Positions 32,895 to 41,114 of a stretch of 64,000 nt of DNA are shown piece by piece. The notes beneath the pieces were generated by a model. The model had not been told where the DNA came from. It worked only from the letters and a program-made list of their open reading frames with translations, and ran no database searches. How positions within the stretch are numbered: position 1 is the stretch's first letter; each line of letters opens with the position of its first letter. The translations under genes and the position numbers were made by a program. The stretch is from NCBI GenBank assembly GCA_942493335.1, contig OW818693.1, forward strand, positions 4,216,001-4,280,000. The letters are read 5' to 3'. The stretch is from JAEWSN01 sp942493335. Its GTDB lineage: Bacteria > Bacillota > Clostridia > DSM-8532.

Positions 32895-35066
32895 ATGACC
32901 CTTCAGCAAAGACTCGCAGGAGAACTCAATCTCAACCTCAAGCATGTGGAGAATATCGTCGAACTGATCGATGCCGGCAATACGATACCGTTCATTGCAC
33001 GGTATCGCAAGGAACTGACGGGTTCCATCGACGATCAGGTACTCAGGGAATTGGCGGATCGTCTGCAGTTCCTGCGGAGCCTGGAGGCAAGACGTTCGGA
33101 AGTGGCCCGGCTTGTGGAAGAACAGGGGAAAACCACCGATGCGTTTTCTGCCGCCCTCTCAAAAGCCGAAACACTGGCCGAAATCGAGGACCTGTACCGC
33201 CCGTTCCGTCCGAAACGCCGCACCCGTGCCTCCATCGCCCGCGAAAAGGGGTTGGAGCCGCTGGCCGTGCTCTTGATGCTGCAGGATCCCAAAACGAATC
33301 CGGAAAAGGCGGCAGAGGCCTATGTCGATACTGGAAAAGGCGTCGAGGATGTGCAGGCCGCGCTTCAGGGCGCCAGGGACATCCTTGCCGAGCAGGTTTC
33401 GGACGATGCCGACATTCGCAGGAATATCCGCGACGTTGCCATGCGGGACGGCATCATCACTGTTTCCGCGAAAAAGGAAGGCGAATCGGCATACCAGATG
33501 TACGCCGATTTCCAGGAACCTGTGGCCCGCATCGCACCGCACCGGATTTCCGCGATCGACCGCGGGGAACGGGAGGAATGGCTGCAGGTGAAACTGGTCA
33601 TGCCCGAGGATCGCATCCTCGGCGGCATTTTCCGTTCGGTGCTCAAGCCGGGAACGGATGGCAGCGCACCGGCGGCGAAACAGGTGACCCTTGCCGCTGC
33701 CGATGCCTGGCAGCGCCTTGTCGCGCCTTCCATGGAGAATGAGGTGCGCAATGCCCTGTCCGAACATGCCTCGGAACAGGCGATCGGGGTGTTCGCAAAG
33801 AACCTGGGCGGACTTCTCATGCAACCGCCCATCCGCGTGCATGCCGCCTTGGGACTGGATCCGGCCTTTCGTACCGGATGCAAGCTGGCTGTCGTTGACG
33901 AGATCGGGAACGTACTCTATACCGGCGTCATCTATCCGACCCCTCCGCAGAGCCGGGTGGCGGAGGCGGAACAGGTCGTCACGACCCTCATCCGCAAGTT
34001 CGGCATTGAAGTGGTGGCAATCGGGAACGGTACGGCTTCCCGCGAATCGGAGAAGTTTATTGCAGACTTGCTGAAGAAGATAGAACAGCGCGTCCATTAT
34101 GTGATGGTCAGCGAAGCAGGCGCATCCGTCTATTCCGCCTCGAAAATCGCGGCAGAGGAATTCCCGGATTTCGATGTCTCCCTGCGTTCCGCCGTCTCCA
34201 TCGCACGGCGATTGCAGGACCCGCTGGCGGAGCTGGTCAAGATCGATCCGAAGGCAATCGGCGTGGGCCAGTACCAGCATGATCTGAACCAGAAGCGTCT
34301 GGACGAGTCCCTTTCGGGTGTGGTCGAGGACTGTGTGAACCGGGTGGGCGTGGATCTGAATACGGCTTCCCCATCGCTCCTTTCCCATGTGGCCGGCATC
34401 AATGCGACCGTTGCGAACAACATCGTCGCGTTCAGGCAGGAGAATGGCCGGTTCACAAGCCGGAAGCAACTCAAGAAGGTGAAGAAACTCGGCGACAAGG
34501 CTTTCGAGCAATGCGCCGGTTTCATGCGGATATCGGGCGGGGAGGACATCCTGGACAATACCGGCGTGCATCCTGAATCCTATCCGGCCGTCAAGAAGCT
34601 GCTCACACTGGCCGAAGTGAAGGATGCCTCCGGAACCGGCAAGATCCTTGCATTCGCCAAAGTGGCGGAATGGGCGGAAATGAGGGGGATCGCCACCGTT
34701 GCGGCGGAAATCGGCGTCGGCGAACCCACGTTGCAGGATATCCTCAGGGAACTCGCCAAACCTGGTCGTGATCCCCGTGATGAAATGCCGAAACCGATCC
34801 TCTCCTCCGAAGTGCTCGACATGAAGGACCTGAAACCCGGCATGATGTTGCAGGGGACAGTCCGGAATGTGGCGGACTTCGGGGCATTCGTGGATATCGG
34901 CGTGCATCAGGACGGACTCGTCCATGTTTCGGAGATCAGCGACAAATTCATCCGGAATCCCATGGAGGTGGTCCGTGTGGGGGATATCGTCCAGGTGCGG
35001 GTCTTGTCCGTGGATATGGGCCGCAAGCGGATTTCACTTTCGATGAAGACGCCAGCGCAGGCATGA
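32895..35066 (+). CDS. tex: Tex family transcription accessory / RNA-binding protein
   Basis: 723 residues, the usual Tex length. Order of domains: N-terminal helical (NIVELIDAGNTIPFIARYRKELTG), YqgF-like RNase H fold (AVVDEIGNVLYTGVIYPTPP), helix-hairpin-helix (LNTASPSLLSHVAGIN, then VKKLGDKAFEQCAGF) and a C-terminal S1 domain (GMMLQGTVRNVADFGAFVDI, ending KRISLSMK). Tex binds nucleic acid and assists transcription and resistance to stress. AAGGAG precedes the ATG. It appears monocistronic. Confidence 0.95.
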   Translation: MTLQQRLAGELNLNLKHVENIVELIDAGNTIPFIARYRKELTGSIDDQVLRELADRLQFLRSLEARRSEVARLVEEQGKTTDAFSAALSKAETLAEIEDLYRPFRPKRRTRASIAREKGLEPLAVLLMLQDPKTNPEKAAEAYVDTGKGVEDVQAALQGARDILAEQVSDDADIRRNIRDVAMRDGIITVSAKKEGESAYQMYADFQEPVARIAPHRISAIDRGEREEWLQVKLVMPEDRILGGIFRSVLKPGTDGSAPAAKQVTLAAADAWQRLVAPSMENEVRNALSEHASEQAIGVFAKNLGGLLMQPPIRVHAALGLDPAFRTGCKLAVVDEIGNVLYTGVIYPTPPQSRVAEAEQVVTTLIRKFGIEVVAIGNGTASRESEKFIADLLKKIEQRVHYVMVSEAGASVYSASKIAAEEFPDFDVSLRSAVSIARRLQDPLAELVKIDPKAIGVGQYQHDLNQKRLDESLSGVVEDCVNRVGVDLNTASPSLLSHVAGINATVANNIVAFRQENGRFTSRKQLKKVKKLGDKAFEQCAGFMRISGGEDILDNTGVHPESYPAVKKLLTLAEVKDASGTGKILAFAKVAEWAEMRGIATVAAEIGVGEPTLQDILRELAKPGRDPRDEMPKPILSSEVLDMKDLKPGMMLQGTVRNVADFGAFVDIGVHQDGLVHVSEISDKFIRNPMEVVRVGDIVQVRVLSVDMGRKRISLSMKTPAQA

Positions 35067-35181
35067 AGTCCGCCGGAGGATGGGTTGCTGCATCCCACAC
35101 AGGCATGAACACCTCGGAGGATGCGTTTGCGGCATGTCCGGGCGGATCACGGATCGTCAACTTTTCCGCTTGAATCATTCG

Positions 35182-35211
35182 TTGTTTTACCTGCCTGCCG
35201 TGTGGTAACAT
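35182..35211 (+). promoter_or_regulatory. Possible rubredoxin promoter
   Basis: TTGTTT (35182-35187), 18-base spacer, TAACAT (35206-35211), about 90 bases before the coding start. Confidence 0.4.
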
Positions 35212-35298
35212 GAAAGACAAGGAACAGCCGCAGGAACGGATTTCGGCCCTTGCGCCAGTATCCGTCCCGGTCACCGTTTCTGGAAGGAGATTGATTGT

Positions 35299-35457
35299 AT
35301 GGAGAAATTCGTTTGTACCATCTGCGGTTATGTCTATGATCCCGCCGAAGGAGACCCGGCTTCCGGTGTCGCCCCGGGAACAGCGTTCGACGATCTGCCG
35401 GAAGACTGGGTTTGCCCGGATTGCGGCGTCGGCAAGGACATGTTCGAAAAGGCCTGA
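35299..35457 (+). CDS. Rubredoxin
   Basis: 52 residues, a small iron electron carrier. Translation gives MEKFVCTICGYVYDPAEGDP and, later, DWVCPDCGVGKDMFEK, so both CxxCG pairs (residues 6 and 9, and 38 and 41 approximately) that bind iron are present. GGAAGGAG stands before the ATG. In anaerobes rubredoxin feeds oxygen- and peroxide-reducing enzymes, and the flavin reductase family gene at 38.8 kb could be a partner, though this is only inference. Confidence 0.96.
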   Translation: MEKFVCTICGYVYDPAEGDPASGVAPGTAFDDLPEDWVCPDCGVGKDMFEKA

Positions 35458-35594
35458 TCCGTCTCCGGCTCAAATCGCCATGGGAACGTCTTGGCACCTT
35501 TTGTCCAAGGCGTTCTTTGCGTATATTGCCATGACCGTGCAGAGAGGTGGAGATCCGCCTCAAACCGGTACATGGCCCTGCAAGGGAGAAAATC

Positions 35595-36236
35595 ATGAAG
35601 CACGTCATTTTCGATTTCGATGGCACCATCGCGGATTCCGAGCATGTTGCGCTCGGGATCATGAATACCATTTCGGATCGTCATGGGTACCGCCATCTGG
35701 AGCTCGAAGAGATTGACCGGCTTCGCAGAATGCCCATTCGGGAGCGTTTCAAGCAACTGGGCATGCCCGTCCGCAAGCTGCCCGGCTGGGCAAAGGAATA
35801 CAATGAACTGTTCGAGGATGCCGTCCTGAAGGTCGCACCGTTTCCGGGCATGCAGGATCTCCTTGCCTCCTTGCACGCCCAAGGCTACGCCATCTCCATT
35901 CTTTCCTCGAATGCGGAGGACAACATCCGGCGGTTCCTTGCCCAGTACGGGCTGGACTACATCAAGGATGTCCGTTGTTCCCACCGTGTCTTTTCAAAGG
36001 ATCGGATGATCAAGCGGTTGATCCGGCAGGAACGACTTCGCTCCGAGGATGTCATCTATGTCGGGGACGAGCACCGCGATGTGGTGGCCTGCAAGAAGGC
36101 CGGCGTGAAGGTGATCTGGGTCAGTTGGGGCTTTGACGGCCTGGAGGCTGTCGAGCCGGAGAATCCGGATTTCATGGCGGATGTGCCCGCAGACATTTTG
36201 AAGCATGTCGGCGCCGTTGCGGCAGGGGCGCTATGA
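35595..36236 (+). CDS. HAD superfamily hydrolase
   Basis: 213 residues. Motif I is FDFDGTIADS (nucleophile and acid Asp), motif II is SILSSNAEDN, motif III lysine is near FSKDRMIKR and motif IV is YVGDEHRDVVACKKAG. The helical cap after motif I and the length match phosphoglycolate phosphatase/beta-phosphoglucomutase-like phosphatases. AGGGAGAA lies before the ATG. Its stop overlaps the start of the GlpP gene, so the two are coupled. Confidence 0.9.
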   Translation: MKHVIFDFDGTIADSEHVALGIMNTISDRHGYRHLELEEIDRLRRMPIRERFKQLGMPVRKLPGWAKEYNELFEDAVLKVAPFPGMQDLLASLHAQGYAISILSSNAEDNIRRFLAQYGLDYIKDVRCSHRVFSKDRMIKRLIRQERLRSEDVIYVGDEHRDVVACKKAGVKVIWVSWGFDGLEAVEPENPDFMADVPADILKHVGAVAAGAL

Positions 36237-36898
36237 GCGGCGGAACCGCGGGGGGCGGTGGTGCCGGAGTGAACGGCGGGGCCTCGGGCAGCGTATCTGC
36301 CGGAGTGAATGGCCTTGCCGCAGGGCGCGCCAAGGCGAGGGAGCTGATCGGACGCATCGAAGCCAACCCTGTCATTGCAGCCATCCGACGGGACGAGGAT
36401 GTTGAAAAGGCACTGGCTTCCGCCGTCGGTACGGTTTTTCTGTTGAATGCGGACATCTTCAATCTGGCCCGCCTGACGGAGCGGTTTCGCGAAGCAGGAA
36501 AGGACGTGCTCGTGCATGTCGACTTTCTGGAGGGTATCGGGCGGGACGCCAAGGCGGTCCGATATCTGGCGGAGGTTATCCGGCCCTCCGGCATCCTCAC
36601 CACGAAAAGCCAGCATGTCAAAGTGGCGCAGGAGTATGGTGTCTTTGCGATCCAACGTTTTTTCCTCATTGACACCCAGTCCTTCGAGATGGCGATCCGT
36701 ACGGTTCACACGGTCAAACCGGACATGGTGGAACTGATGCCGGCACTGATGCCCGCTGTTATCCGCCGATTCACCCAAATGGTCGCAGCCCCGGTCATTG
36801 CAGGCGGGCTCATCAGCACCAAGGAAGAAATACTTGAGATCCTCAAAGCCGGCGCCATTGGGGCGTCCGCGGGAAATTCCGCACTCTGGTCGGTTTGA
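36233..36898 (+). CDS. glpP: GlpP-type glycerol-3-phosphate responsive antiterminator
   Basis: 221 residues. From about residue 35 the GlpP barrel is clear: NPVIAAIRRDEDVEKAL, VLVHVDFLEGIGRD, GILTTKSQHVKVAQEYG, IQRFFLIDT, MVELMPALMPAVI and PVIAGGLISTKEEILEILKAGA. In Bacillus GlpP binds glycerol-3-phosphate and prevents termination ahead of glycerol genes. No glp genes or leader are near. The first 33 residues are a Gly/Ala/Ser-rich extension with a duplicated AGVNG (GAGVNGGASGSVSAGVNG), not seen in the family, so the true start could lie later, although no better ribosome site is evident. ATGA overlap with the HAD gene. Confidence 0.88.
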   Translation: MSGGTAGGGGAGVNGGASGSVSAGVNGLAAGRAKARELIGRIEANPVIAAIRRDEDVEKALASAVGTVFLLNADIFNLARLTERFREAGKDVLVHVDFLEGIGRDAKAVRYLAEVIRPSGILTTKSQHVKVAQEYGVFAIQRFFLIDTQSFEMAIRTVHTVKPDMVELMPALMPAVIRRFTQMVAAPVIAGGLISTKEEILEILKAGAIGASAGNSALWSV

Positions 36899-37253
36899 GG
36901 GTGCCTGCCTCGGAATCCTGGCCGACGTGAGGTTGAATGGCCGTGCGTACGGAGGATGCGAGTGCGGGTGTTCGTGTCCATGTTCCTGAACGCTTCCGTC
37001 TGCTGTTCCCAACACATCCGCTGTTCCCGACACTTTTGTTGTTTCCGACATGTCTGCTGTTGCCAACATGCCTGCTGTATCAAACACATCTGCTGTTTCA
37101 TATGTCCGTCGTCCCCATATTGAAGGAAAGGCCGAAACGTGATATACCTGTATCCATCGGCGCTGTGAACACGTGTCACATGTCGCGGGATGCACGTTTT
37201 GTTTCGACGGTCGCTTGAATGCAGGATTTGTTTTGTGACGAAAGGAGCGAACA
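36899..37253. other. 355-base gap dominated by an 18-bp repeat
   Basis: It contains the six-copy repeat at 37000-37107 and no convincing gene. The short open frames here only translate the repeat (LLFPTC-type hexapeptides on one strand). Confidence 0.6.
37000..37107. repeat. 18-bp degenerate tandem repeat, six copies
   Basis: Six consecutive 18-bp units of the pattern CTGCTGTT-CC-ACAYNT start at 37000, 37018, 37036, 37054, 37072 and 37090. Units differ by several bases but no length change is seen. It lies about 150 bases before the TIM-barrel gene. Confidence 0.93.
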
Positions 37254-38087
37254 ATGAGATTGGGTGGAATGGTGTTCGGGGATATCTCGACGCCGGAAAA
37301 ATGGATTGCTGCTGTGAAAGGCATGGGATACCGTGCGGCATACTGTCCCGTGGATACGGCGGCGGATGCGAAAACCGTGGCAGCCTACCGAAAGGCTGCC
37401 GAGGAGGCGGACATCGTCATCGCGGAAGTCGGAGCCTGGAGCAATACCCTTTCCGCCGACCCCGATATCCGGAAGAAGGCGATGGACCACTGCAAGCGGC
37501 AGCTGGATCTGGCTGAACGCCTCGGGGCGCGCTGCTGCGTCAATATCGCGGGGGGCTGCGGCGATCAATGGGACGGACCCCATCCGGACAATCTCAGGAA
37601 AGAGACTTTTGATCGGATTGTGGAATTGGTTCAGGAAATTGTGGATACCGTCAAGCCGGAACATGCCGTGTACTCGCTGGAGCCCATGCCCTGGGTATTC
37701 CCCTATACGGCCGATTCCTATCTCGACCTGATACGGGCCATTGACCGAAAGACGTTTGGGGTGCATCTGGATCCCGTGAACATGATCAACAGCCCTGTGA
37801 TTTTCATGGACAATGCGGCCTTTCTGCGGGACTGTTTCGCCAAACTGGGGGATCGGGTCGTGAGCATTCATGCCAAGGACATCACGTTGTCCGGCAAGCT
37901 GACGGTGCATCTGGATGAAGCCCGTCCCGGCGACGGAAGCCTATGTTACAAGACATTCCTGACCGAAGCCAACCGGCTGCACCCCGACATGCCCTTCATG
38001 CTGGAGCACATGACACAGGAAGAGGACTACCGCATTGCCTCCGCGTATGTGCGTAAAGCGGCTGCAGAGATTGGGATCGTACTGTAA
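37254..38087 (+). CDS. Sugar phosphate isomerase/epimerase (AP endonuclease 2-like TIM barrel)
   Basis: 277 residues of the xylose-isomerase-like barrel superfamily. The metal-binding acidic and histidine residues fall in EVGAWSN, YSLEPMPWVFP, FGVHLDPVNMINS, VVSIHAKDI and PGDGSLCYKTFL. Such enzymes isomerise or epimerise sugars or inosose; the endonuclease IV alternative is unlikely on the short loops. AAAGGAG precedes the ATG. It ends before a strong terminator and appears monocistronic. Confidence 0.87.
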   Translation: MRLGGMVFGDISTPEKWIAAVKGMGYRAAYCPVDTAADAKTVAAYRKAAEEADIVIAEVGAWSNTLSADPDIRKKAMDHCKRQLDLAERLGARCCVNIAGGCGDQWDGPHPDNLRKETFDRIVELVQEIVDTVKPEHAVYSLEPMPWVFPYTADSYLDLIRAIDRKTFGVHLDPVNMINSPVIFMDNAAFLRDCFAKLGDRVVSIHAKDITLSGKLTVHLDEARPGDGSLCYKTFLTEANRLHPDMPFMLEHMTQEEDYRIASAYVRKAAAEIGIVL

Positions 38088-38132
38088 TTTTTTCAGGAAA
38101 AGCGAAGCATGGAAGCCGGAAACGGTGTGTGG

Positions 38133-38159
38133 GAGGAAGGCGCAATACCTTCCTCTTTT
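38133..38159 (+). terminator. Rho-independent terminator
   Basis: GAGGAAGG/CCTTCCTC stem (38133-38140 with 38148-38155), 7-base loop, TTTT. It ends the isomerase transcript. Confidence 0.85.
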
Positions 38160-38200
38160 CATGAGGAATTATTGGCGTGGTATGATCGGCAGTTTTGGTA

Positions 38201-38230
38201 TTGACGCATTAAAGTACTATATAGTACAAT
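38201..38230 (+). promoter_or_regulatory. Promoter of the marR-flavin reductase operon
   Basis: TTGACG (38201-38206), 18-base spacer, TACAAT (38225-38230). The operator palindrome at 38214-38227 overlaps the -10 element. Confidence 0.7.
38214..38227. promoter_or_regulatory. Perfect 14-bp palindrome, MarR operator candidate
   Basis: GTACTATATAGTAC reads the same on both strands and overlaps the spacer and -10 element. Length and A/T core match MarR-family binding sites, and the next gene encodes a MarR protein. Confidence 0.65.
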
Positions 38231-38324
38231 TCTGTATAGGATATACCAGACGCGTTCCGAGTGACTCCGGAAACACGCATAATGGCAGGATCCAAGCGGA
38301 GCGGCTGAAGACCGGGAGGTGTCG

Positions 38325-38771
38325 GTGGACAAGTCCGAGGGCGGGTTTCTCATCACACAAATCAAACAGATACAGGGCAGGGTCTTCGAAAAGCTTCTGG
38401 CACAGGCTGGCGTGGAAGCATTCAACGGGCCCCAGGGGCGGATTCTCTATATTCTATGGCAGTCTGATTCAATCCCGATCGTCACACTTGCCAGGAAAAC
38501 GGGGTTGGCGAAAACCACCTTGACCGGCATGCTGGATCGGCTCGAAGAAGCCGGGCTGGCCAGCCGTTGTTTCGACAAGGCAGACCGTCGCCAGATCCGG
38601 ATCGTGCTGACGGAAAAGGCCAGAGTGCTGCAGGCTGATTATGAACGGGTTTCCCGGCAGATGACGGACATCTTCTACCAGGGATTCGAAGATACGGAAA
38701 TCGAAGGATTCGAGAGGTTGCTGGGAAGGATCCTGGACAACCTGGAAAGGGAGGAAAAGGCGAATGGATAA
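38325..38771 (+). CDS. MarR family transcriptional regulator
   Basis: 148 residues from a GTG start. The winged helix is ILWQSDSIPIVTLARKTGLA, KTTLTGMLDRLEEAGLASR (recognition helix), then wing DKADRRQIRIVLTEKARVL. GGGAGG lies five bases before the GTG at 38325; a GTG at 38319 overlaps that site and is less likely. It overlaps the flavin reductase gene and probably represses both through the upstream palindrome in response to a small molecule or oxidant. Confidence 0.9.
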   Translation: MDKSEGGFLITQIKQIQGRVFEKLLAQAGVEAFNGPQGRILYILWQSDSIPIVTLARKTGLAKTTLTGMLDRLEEAGLASRCFDKADRRQIRIVLTEKARVLQADYERVSRQMTDIFYQGFEDTEIEGFERLLGRILDNLEREEKANG

Positions 38772-39357
38772 GCAACCAACCGGAAAAAAATCGATTGCAC
38801 CGTCCAACAACTTCTGTCCGCAGACCCTGTTTCTCTACGGGACCTACAAGGAGGACGGCACACCGGATTTTGGCCTGTTCTGCTGGATCAGTTATGTCTG
38901 GAACACGGATCTCGGTGTCATGGCCTGCATTGGCGGGGAAAAACTGACCAAGGACCGCATCCGCGCAACCGGCATGTTCTCGGCGAACCTGGTCACGGAA
39001 GCACTGCTGCCTTGGGCGGATCATTGCGGAAACGTCAGCGGGCACGAGACGGACAAGATGAAGAGCTGCCCGGCAACGCTGCAGGGCGGTGTGCTGAATG
39101 TACCGGTTCTGGCGGACAGTCCGTGGATTTTCGAGCTGGAGGTTGTGCAGAGCATTCCTTTGGATGGCAGCGATGTCTTCCTGTGCAAAATCCGGAATGT
39201 CCTTGCGGATGAGGCGCTTGCGGACGAAAAGATGGATCTGGATACCCGCATGCGCCTGGCGGCGCCGGTCGTAACGACGCATGAAACCTACTTTTCGCTT
39301 GCGGGGAAGACGCTCGGTGCATGGGGGGAAGTACGGAAGAACCTTCAGGAGAAGTGA
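38764..39357 (+). CDS. Flavin reductase family protein (flavoredoxin-like)
   Basis: 197 residues with the FMN-binding split-barrel fold. The N-terminal PSNNFCPQTLFLYGTYKEDGTPDFGLFCW and WNTDLGVMACIGGEKLTKDRI match flavin reductase-like proteins of anaerobes that use FMN as cofactor. Cys and Trp residues line the predicted site. It overlaps marR by eight bases, so is coregulated with it. Substrate could be rubredoxin, an iron chelate or free flavin; undecided. Confidence 0.82.
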   Translation: MDKQPTGKKSIAPSNNFCPQTLFLYGTYKEDGTPDFGLFCWISYVWNTDLGVMACIGGEKLTKDRIRATGMFSANLVTEALLPWADHCGNVSGHETDKMKSCPATLQGGVLNVPVLADSPWIFELEVVQSIPLDGSDVFLCKIRNVLADEALADEKMDLDTRMRLAAPVVTTHETYFSLAGKTLGAWGEVRKNLQEK

Positions 39358-39477
39358 CACCGGCAGATGCGCCCGACAAGACGCCCACCAAGTGAACTTC
39401 CATGAAACCGCCAAGAAACCCTGAGGGAAACCGCCAGGCCACCTTGCGGGAAAACGGCATAAACCTGCTGAAAAAGG

Positions 39478-39514
39478 AAAAACCGGGCATATCCGCAAGG
39501 ACATGTCCGGTTTT
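39478..39514 (-). terminator. Terminator after tRNA-Val
   Basis: AAAACCGG/CCGGTTTT outer stem with an inner ATGTCC/GGATAT stem, followed on the reverse strand by TTTTTCC. Confidence 0.8.
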
Positions 39515-39515
39515 C

Positions 39516-39590
39516 TGGTGGGCAATACTGGGTTCGAACCAGCGACTTCTACCGTGTGAAGGTAGCACTCTCCCGCTGAGTTAATTGCCC
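39516..39590 (-). tRNA. tRNA-Val (anticodon CAC)
   Basis: The reverse strand gives a complete cloverleaf: acceptor GGGCAAT/ATTGCCC, D arm with AGCGGGAGAG, anticodon stem CTACC/GGTAG around loop TTCACAC (anticodon CAC, reads GUG), T arm with GGTTCGAACC, discriminator A and an encoded CCA (39516-39518). The CCA and the strong promoter and terminator indicate a single-gene transcription unit. Confidence 0.96.
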
Positions 39591-39645
39591 TCATGGAGGG
39601 GTCGGCACACCCAGAAAAGCGTTCGGGAACCGCGGGTGCCTGTTC

Positions 39646-39674
39646 ATTATAGCCAAGAAGACAGATCAAGTCAA
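39646..39674 (-). promoter_or_regulatory. Strong promoter of tRNA-Val
   Basis: On the reverse strand TTGACT (39669-39674), 17-base spacer, TATAAT (39646-39651). The start site lies about 45 bases before the mature tRNA. The -35 overlaps the end of the upstream gene. Confidence 0.85.
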
Positions 39675-40715
39675 TCCTGAAAAGTGCAGTGGGAAACGGA
39701 GCCTTTTCGCATTTCGCAGGGCGAGAAAGGTCAGCCAGCGCGACGGCTCCTTCTTTTGGCCGAATTCCCATTCCGACCAGGCTTTCCAGACTGATTGGGG
39801 TGTGAACCGGCCGTCCGGCATCCCGGCTTCCATGATGATACGGGTCATGTCCAGCAGCCGTTCATCTTTGGCAAAGCCTGAACACCGGCTCAGTGTATCC
39901 GTCACATGCAGAATGTCATACCAGATGAATGGAGCCTTCAGTTTGCGGAAGTCCGTCCCCATATAGAATAAGTAGGGGTGCCGGATCAGACTGTGTTCCC
40001 AGAGATCGAGCAGGCTCTCTGCTGCGACCCTGATATCGCTCTCAAGGTTTTGCAAATCAGCTGGAAGGGCACACGAAACGGTTTCCATGCTCCTTTTCAT
40101 CTCCAGCAGAAGTTTCAGCATCAGGAGCGTGGCATCGGGACATGGATCGCCTTTCTTGCCGGGCCCCCGAAACTTTCCAAGTTCCGGAGAAACGGCGCAT
40201 GGCCAGCCGTTGTCCTGAGACAGGGACCGGAGATGGCGGATGCCGCCTGCCAATCGTGATATCGGCATCAAGTCCGGACGCCCCGCCAGACCGAATGCAA
40301 TCAGGGATCGGAGAATGACCGGCGTATCGCATAATGCCCATCCTCGGGAATCCGTCCCGGTGCCGCCGAAATGGACGGGAACATTGATGCCGACCAAAGG
40401 GATCCCTTCAGGGGACAGGTGGGAAAGGATCGAATGCACAACCGCTTCCATGCCGGGATCTGCCAAAGTCAGACCCAGATCGGCCAGGAAGGAAAGACGA
40501 TGCATCAGCAGGTCACCCTTCTTGTGACTGGTGATGATTTCGACGTCCCAATCAGCCAGGGAATGAATGAGATCCCGGATGGCCGGATGTTCCAACATGG
40601 CCTGGCGGGCTGTCTGCACAGCGGAGGTTTGCTCCGCTTCCTCCAGCAAATCGACTCTTATGCGGTATGTGATCCATGGTTCACCCTCAAGGAGCCATTC
40701 GTACAAAGGTTGCAT
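39666..40715 (-). CDS. Conserved hypothetical protein, alpha/alpha-toroid-like
   Basis: 349 residues with no signal peptide or membrane segment. Repeating helical segments (VILRSLIAFGLAGRPDLM, LLMLKLLLEMKRSM, WYDILHVTDTLSRC) and aromatic motifs such as YRIRVDLL near the N-terminus recall proteins annotated as squalene-cyclase-like or prenyltransferase-repeat toroids. The DxDD or QW motifs of true cyclases are not evident, so the enzymatic role is unknown. The start at 40715 follows GAGGAGG. Its promoter is at 40823-40851. I do not assign a function. Confidence 0.72.
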   Translation of the reverse strand: MQPLYEWLLEGEPWITYRIRVDLLEEAEQTSAVQTARQAMLEHPAIRDLIHSLADWDVEIITSHKKGDLLMHRLSFLADLGLTLADPGMEAVVHSILSHLSPEGIPLVGINVPVHFGGTGTDSRGWALCDTPVILRSLIAFGLAGRPDLMPISRLAGGIRHLRSLSQDNGWPCAVSPELGKFRGPGKKGDPCPDATLLMLKLLLEMKRSMETVSCALPADLQNLESDIRVAAESLLDLWEHSLIRHPYLFYMGTDFRKLKAPFIWYDILHVTDTLSRCSGFAKDERLLDMTRIIMEAGMPDGRFTPQSVWKAWSEWEFGQKKEPSRWLTFLALRNAKRLRFPLHFSGLT

Positions 40716-40822
40716 GATTCTCATCCTCCTCTCGCGGTTCGTCTTTTTACGGAAGCATGGTTTTTCCATCCAGCCTTTCGGATTTTCTGCCTGTCAGATT
40801 CGTCGCTTTAGGTGGTAAGTAC

Positions 40823-40851
40823 ATCATATTCCGCAGCAAAATCCCGTGCAA
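40823..40851 (-). promoter_or_regulatory. Promoter of the hypothetical toroid-like gene
   Basis: On the reverse strand TTGCAC (40846-40851), 17-base spacer, TATGAT (40823-40828). Confidence 0.6.
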
Positions 40852-40966
40852 CGCCCGCCTGGATGACATTTTGCCAAGTTGATGCACAATGGGAACCAAT
40901 ATGATATCATGATACCTGCGTGCAAAACGGAATAACCGCGCAAGACGACATGAACCTCGAAGTGTG

Positions 40967-41032
40967 GTGCCATATCCGATGAAATATAGTGCCATATGCC
41001 ATGAAATGTGGTGCCATATACCATGGAATACA
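40967..41032. repeat. 22-bp degenerate tandem repeat, three copies
   Basis: Units start with GTGCCATAT at 40967, 40989 and 41011; the sequence after each varies. Two looser units containing GCATGTTC follow to about 41070. The period is not a multiple of three, so it is not a protein repeat. Confidence 0.88.
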
Positions 41033-41114
41033 GAGCATGTTCCTGAAATGCAACGCATGTTCAAGAGATGACAACGAAAATCAAATGGGAAATATGATTA
41101 CATGGAGGAAACTG

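Larger units (their letters stand above)
40716..41114. other. 399-base divergent gap with promoter and a 22-bp repeat
   Basis: It holds a leftward promoter, the small palindromes ATGATATCAT (40901-40910) and TATCATGATA (40905-40914), and three 22-bp repeat units before the alcohol dehydrogenase start. No rightward promoter is convincing; TTGATG with a 15-base spacer and TATGAT near 40879-40905 is the best. Confidence 0.5.

Noticed and set aside
33159..34925. A 588-codon open frame on the - strand
   Set aside because: Antisense to tex; a shadow frame.
38482..39771. A 429-codon - strand frame spanning MarR, flavin reductase and tRNA
   Set aside because: Antisense to two well-supported genes and through a tRNA; cannot be a real protein.
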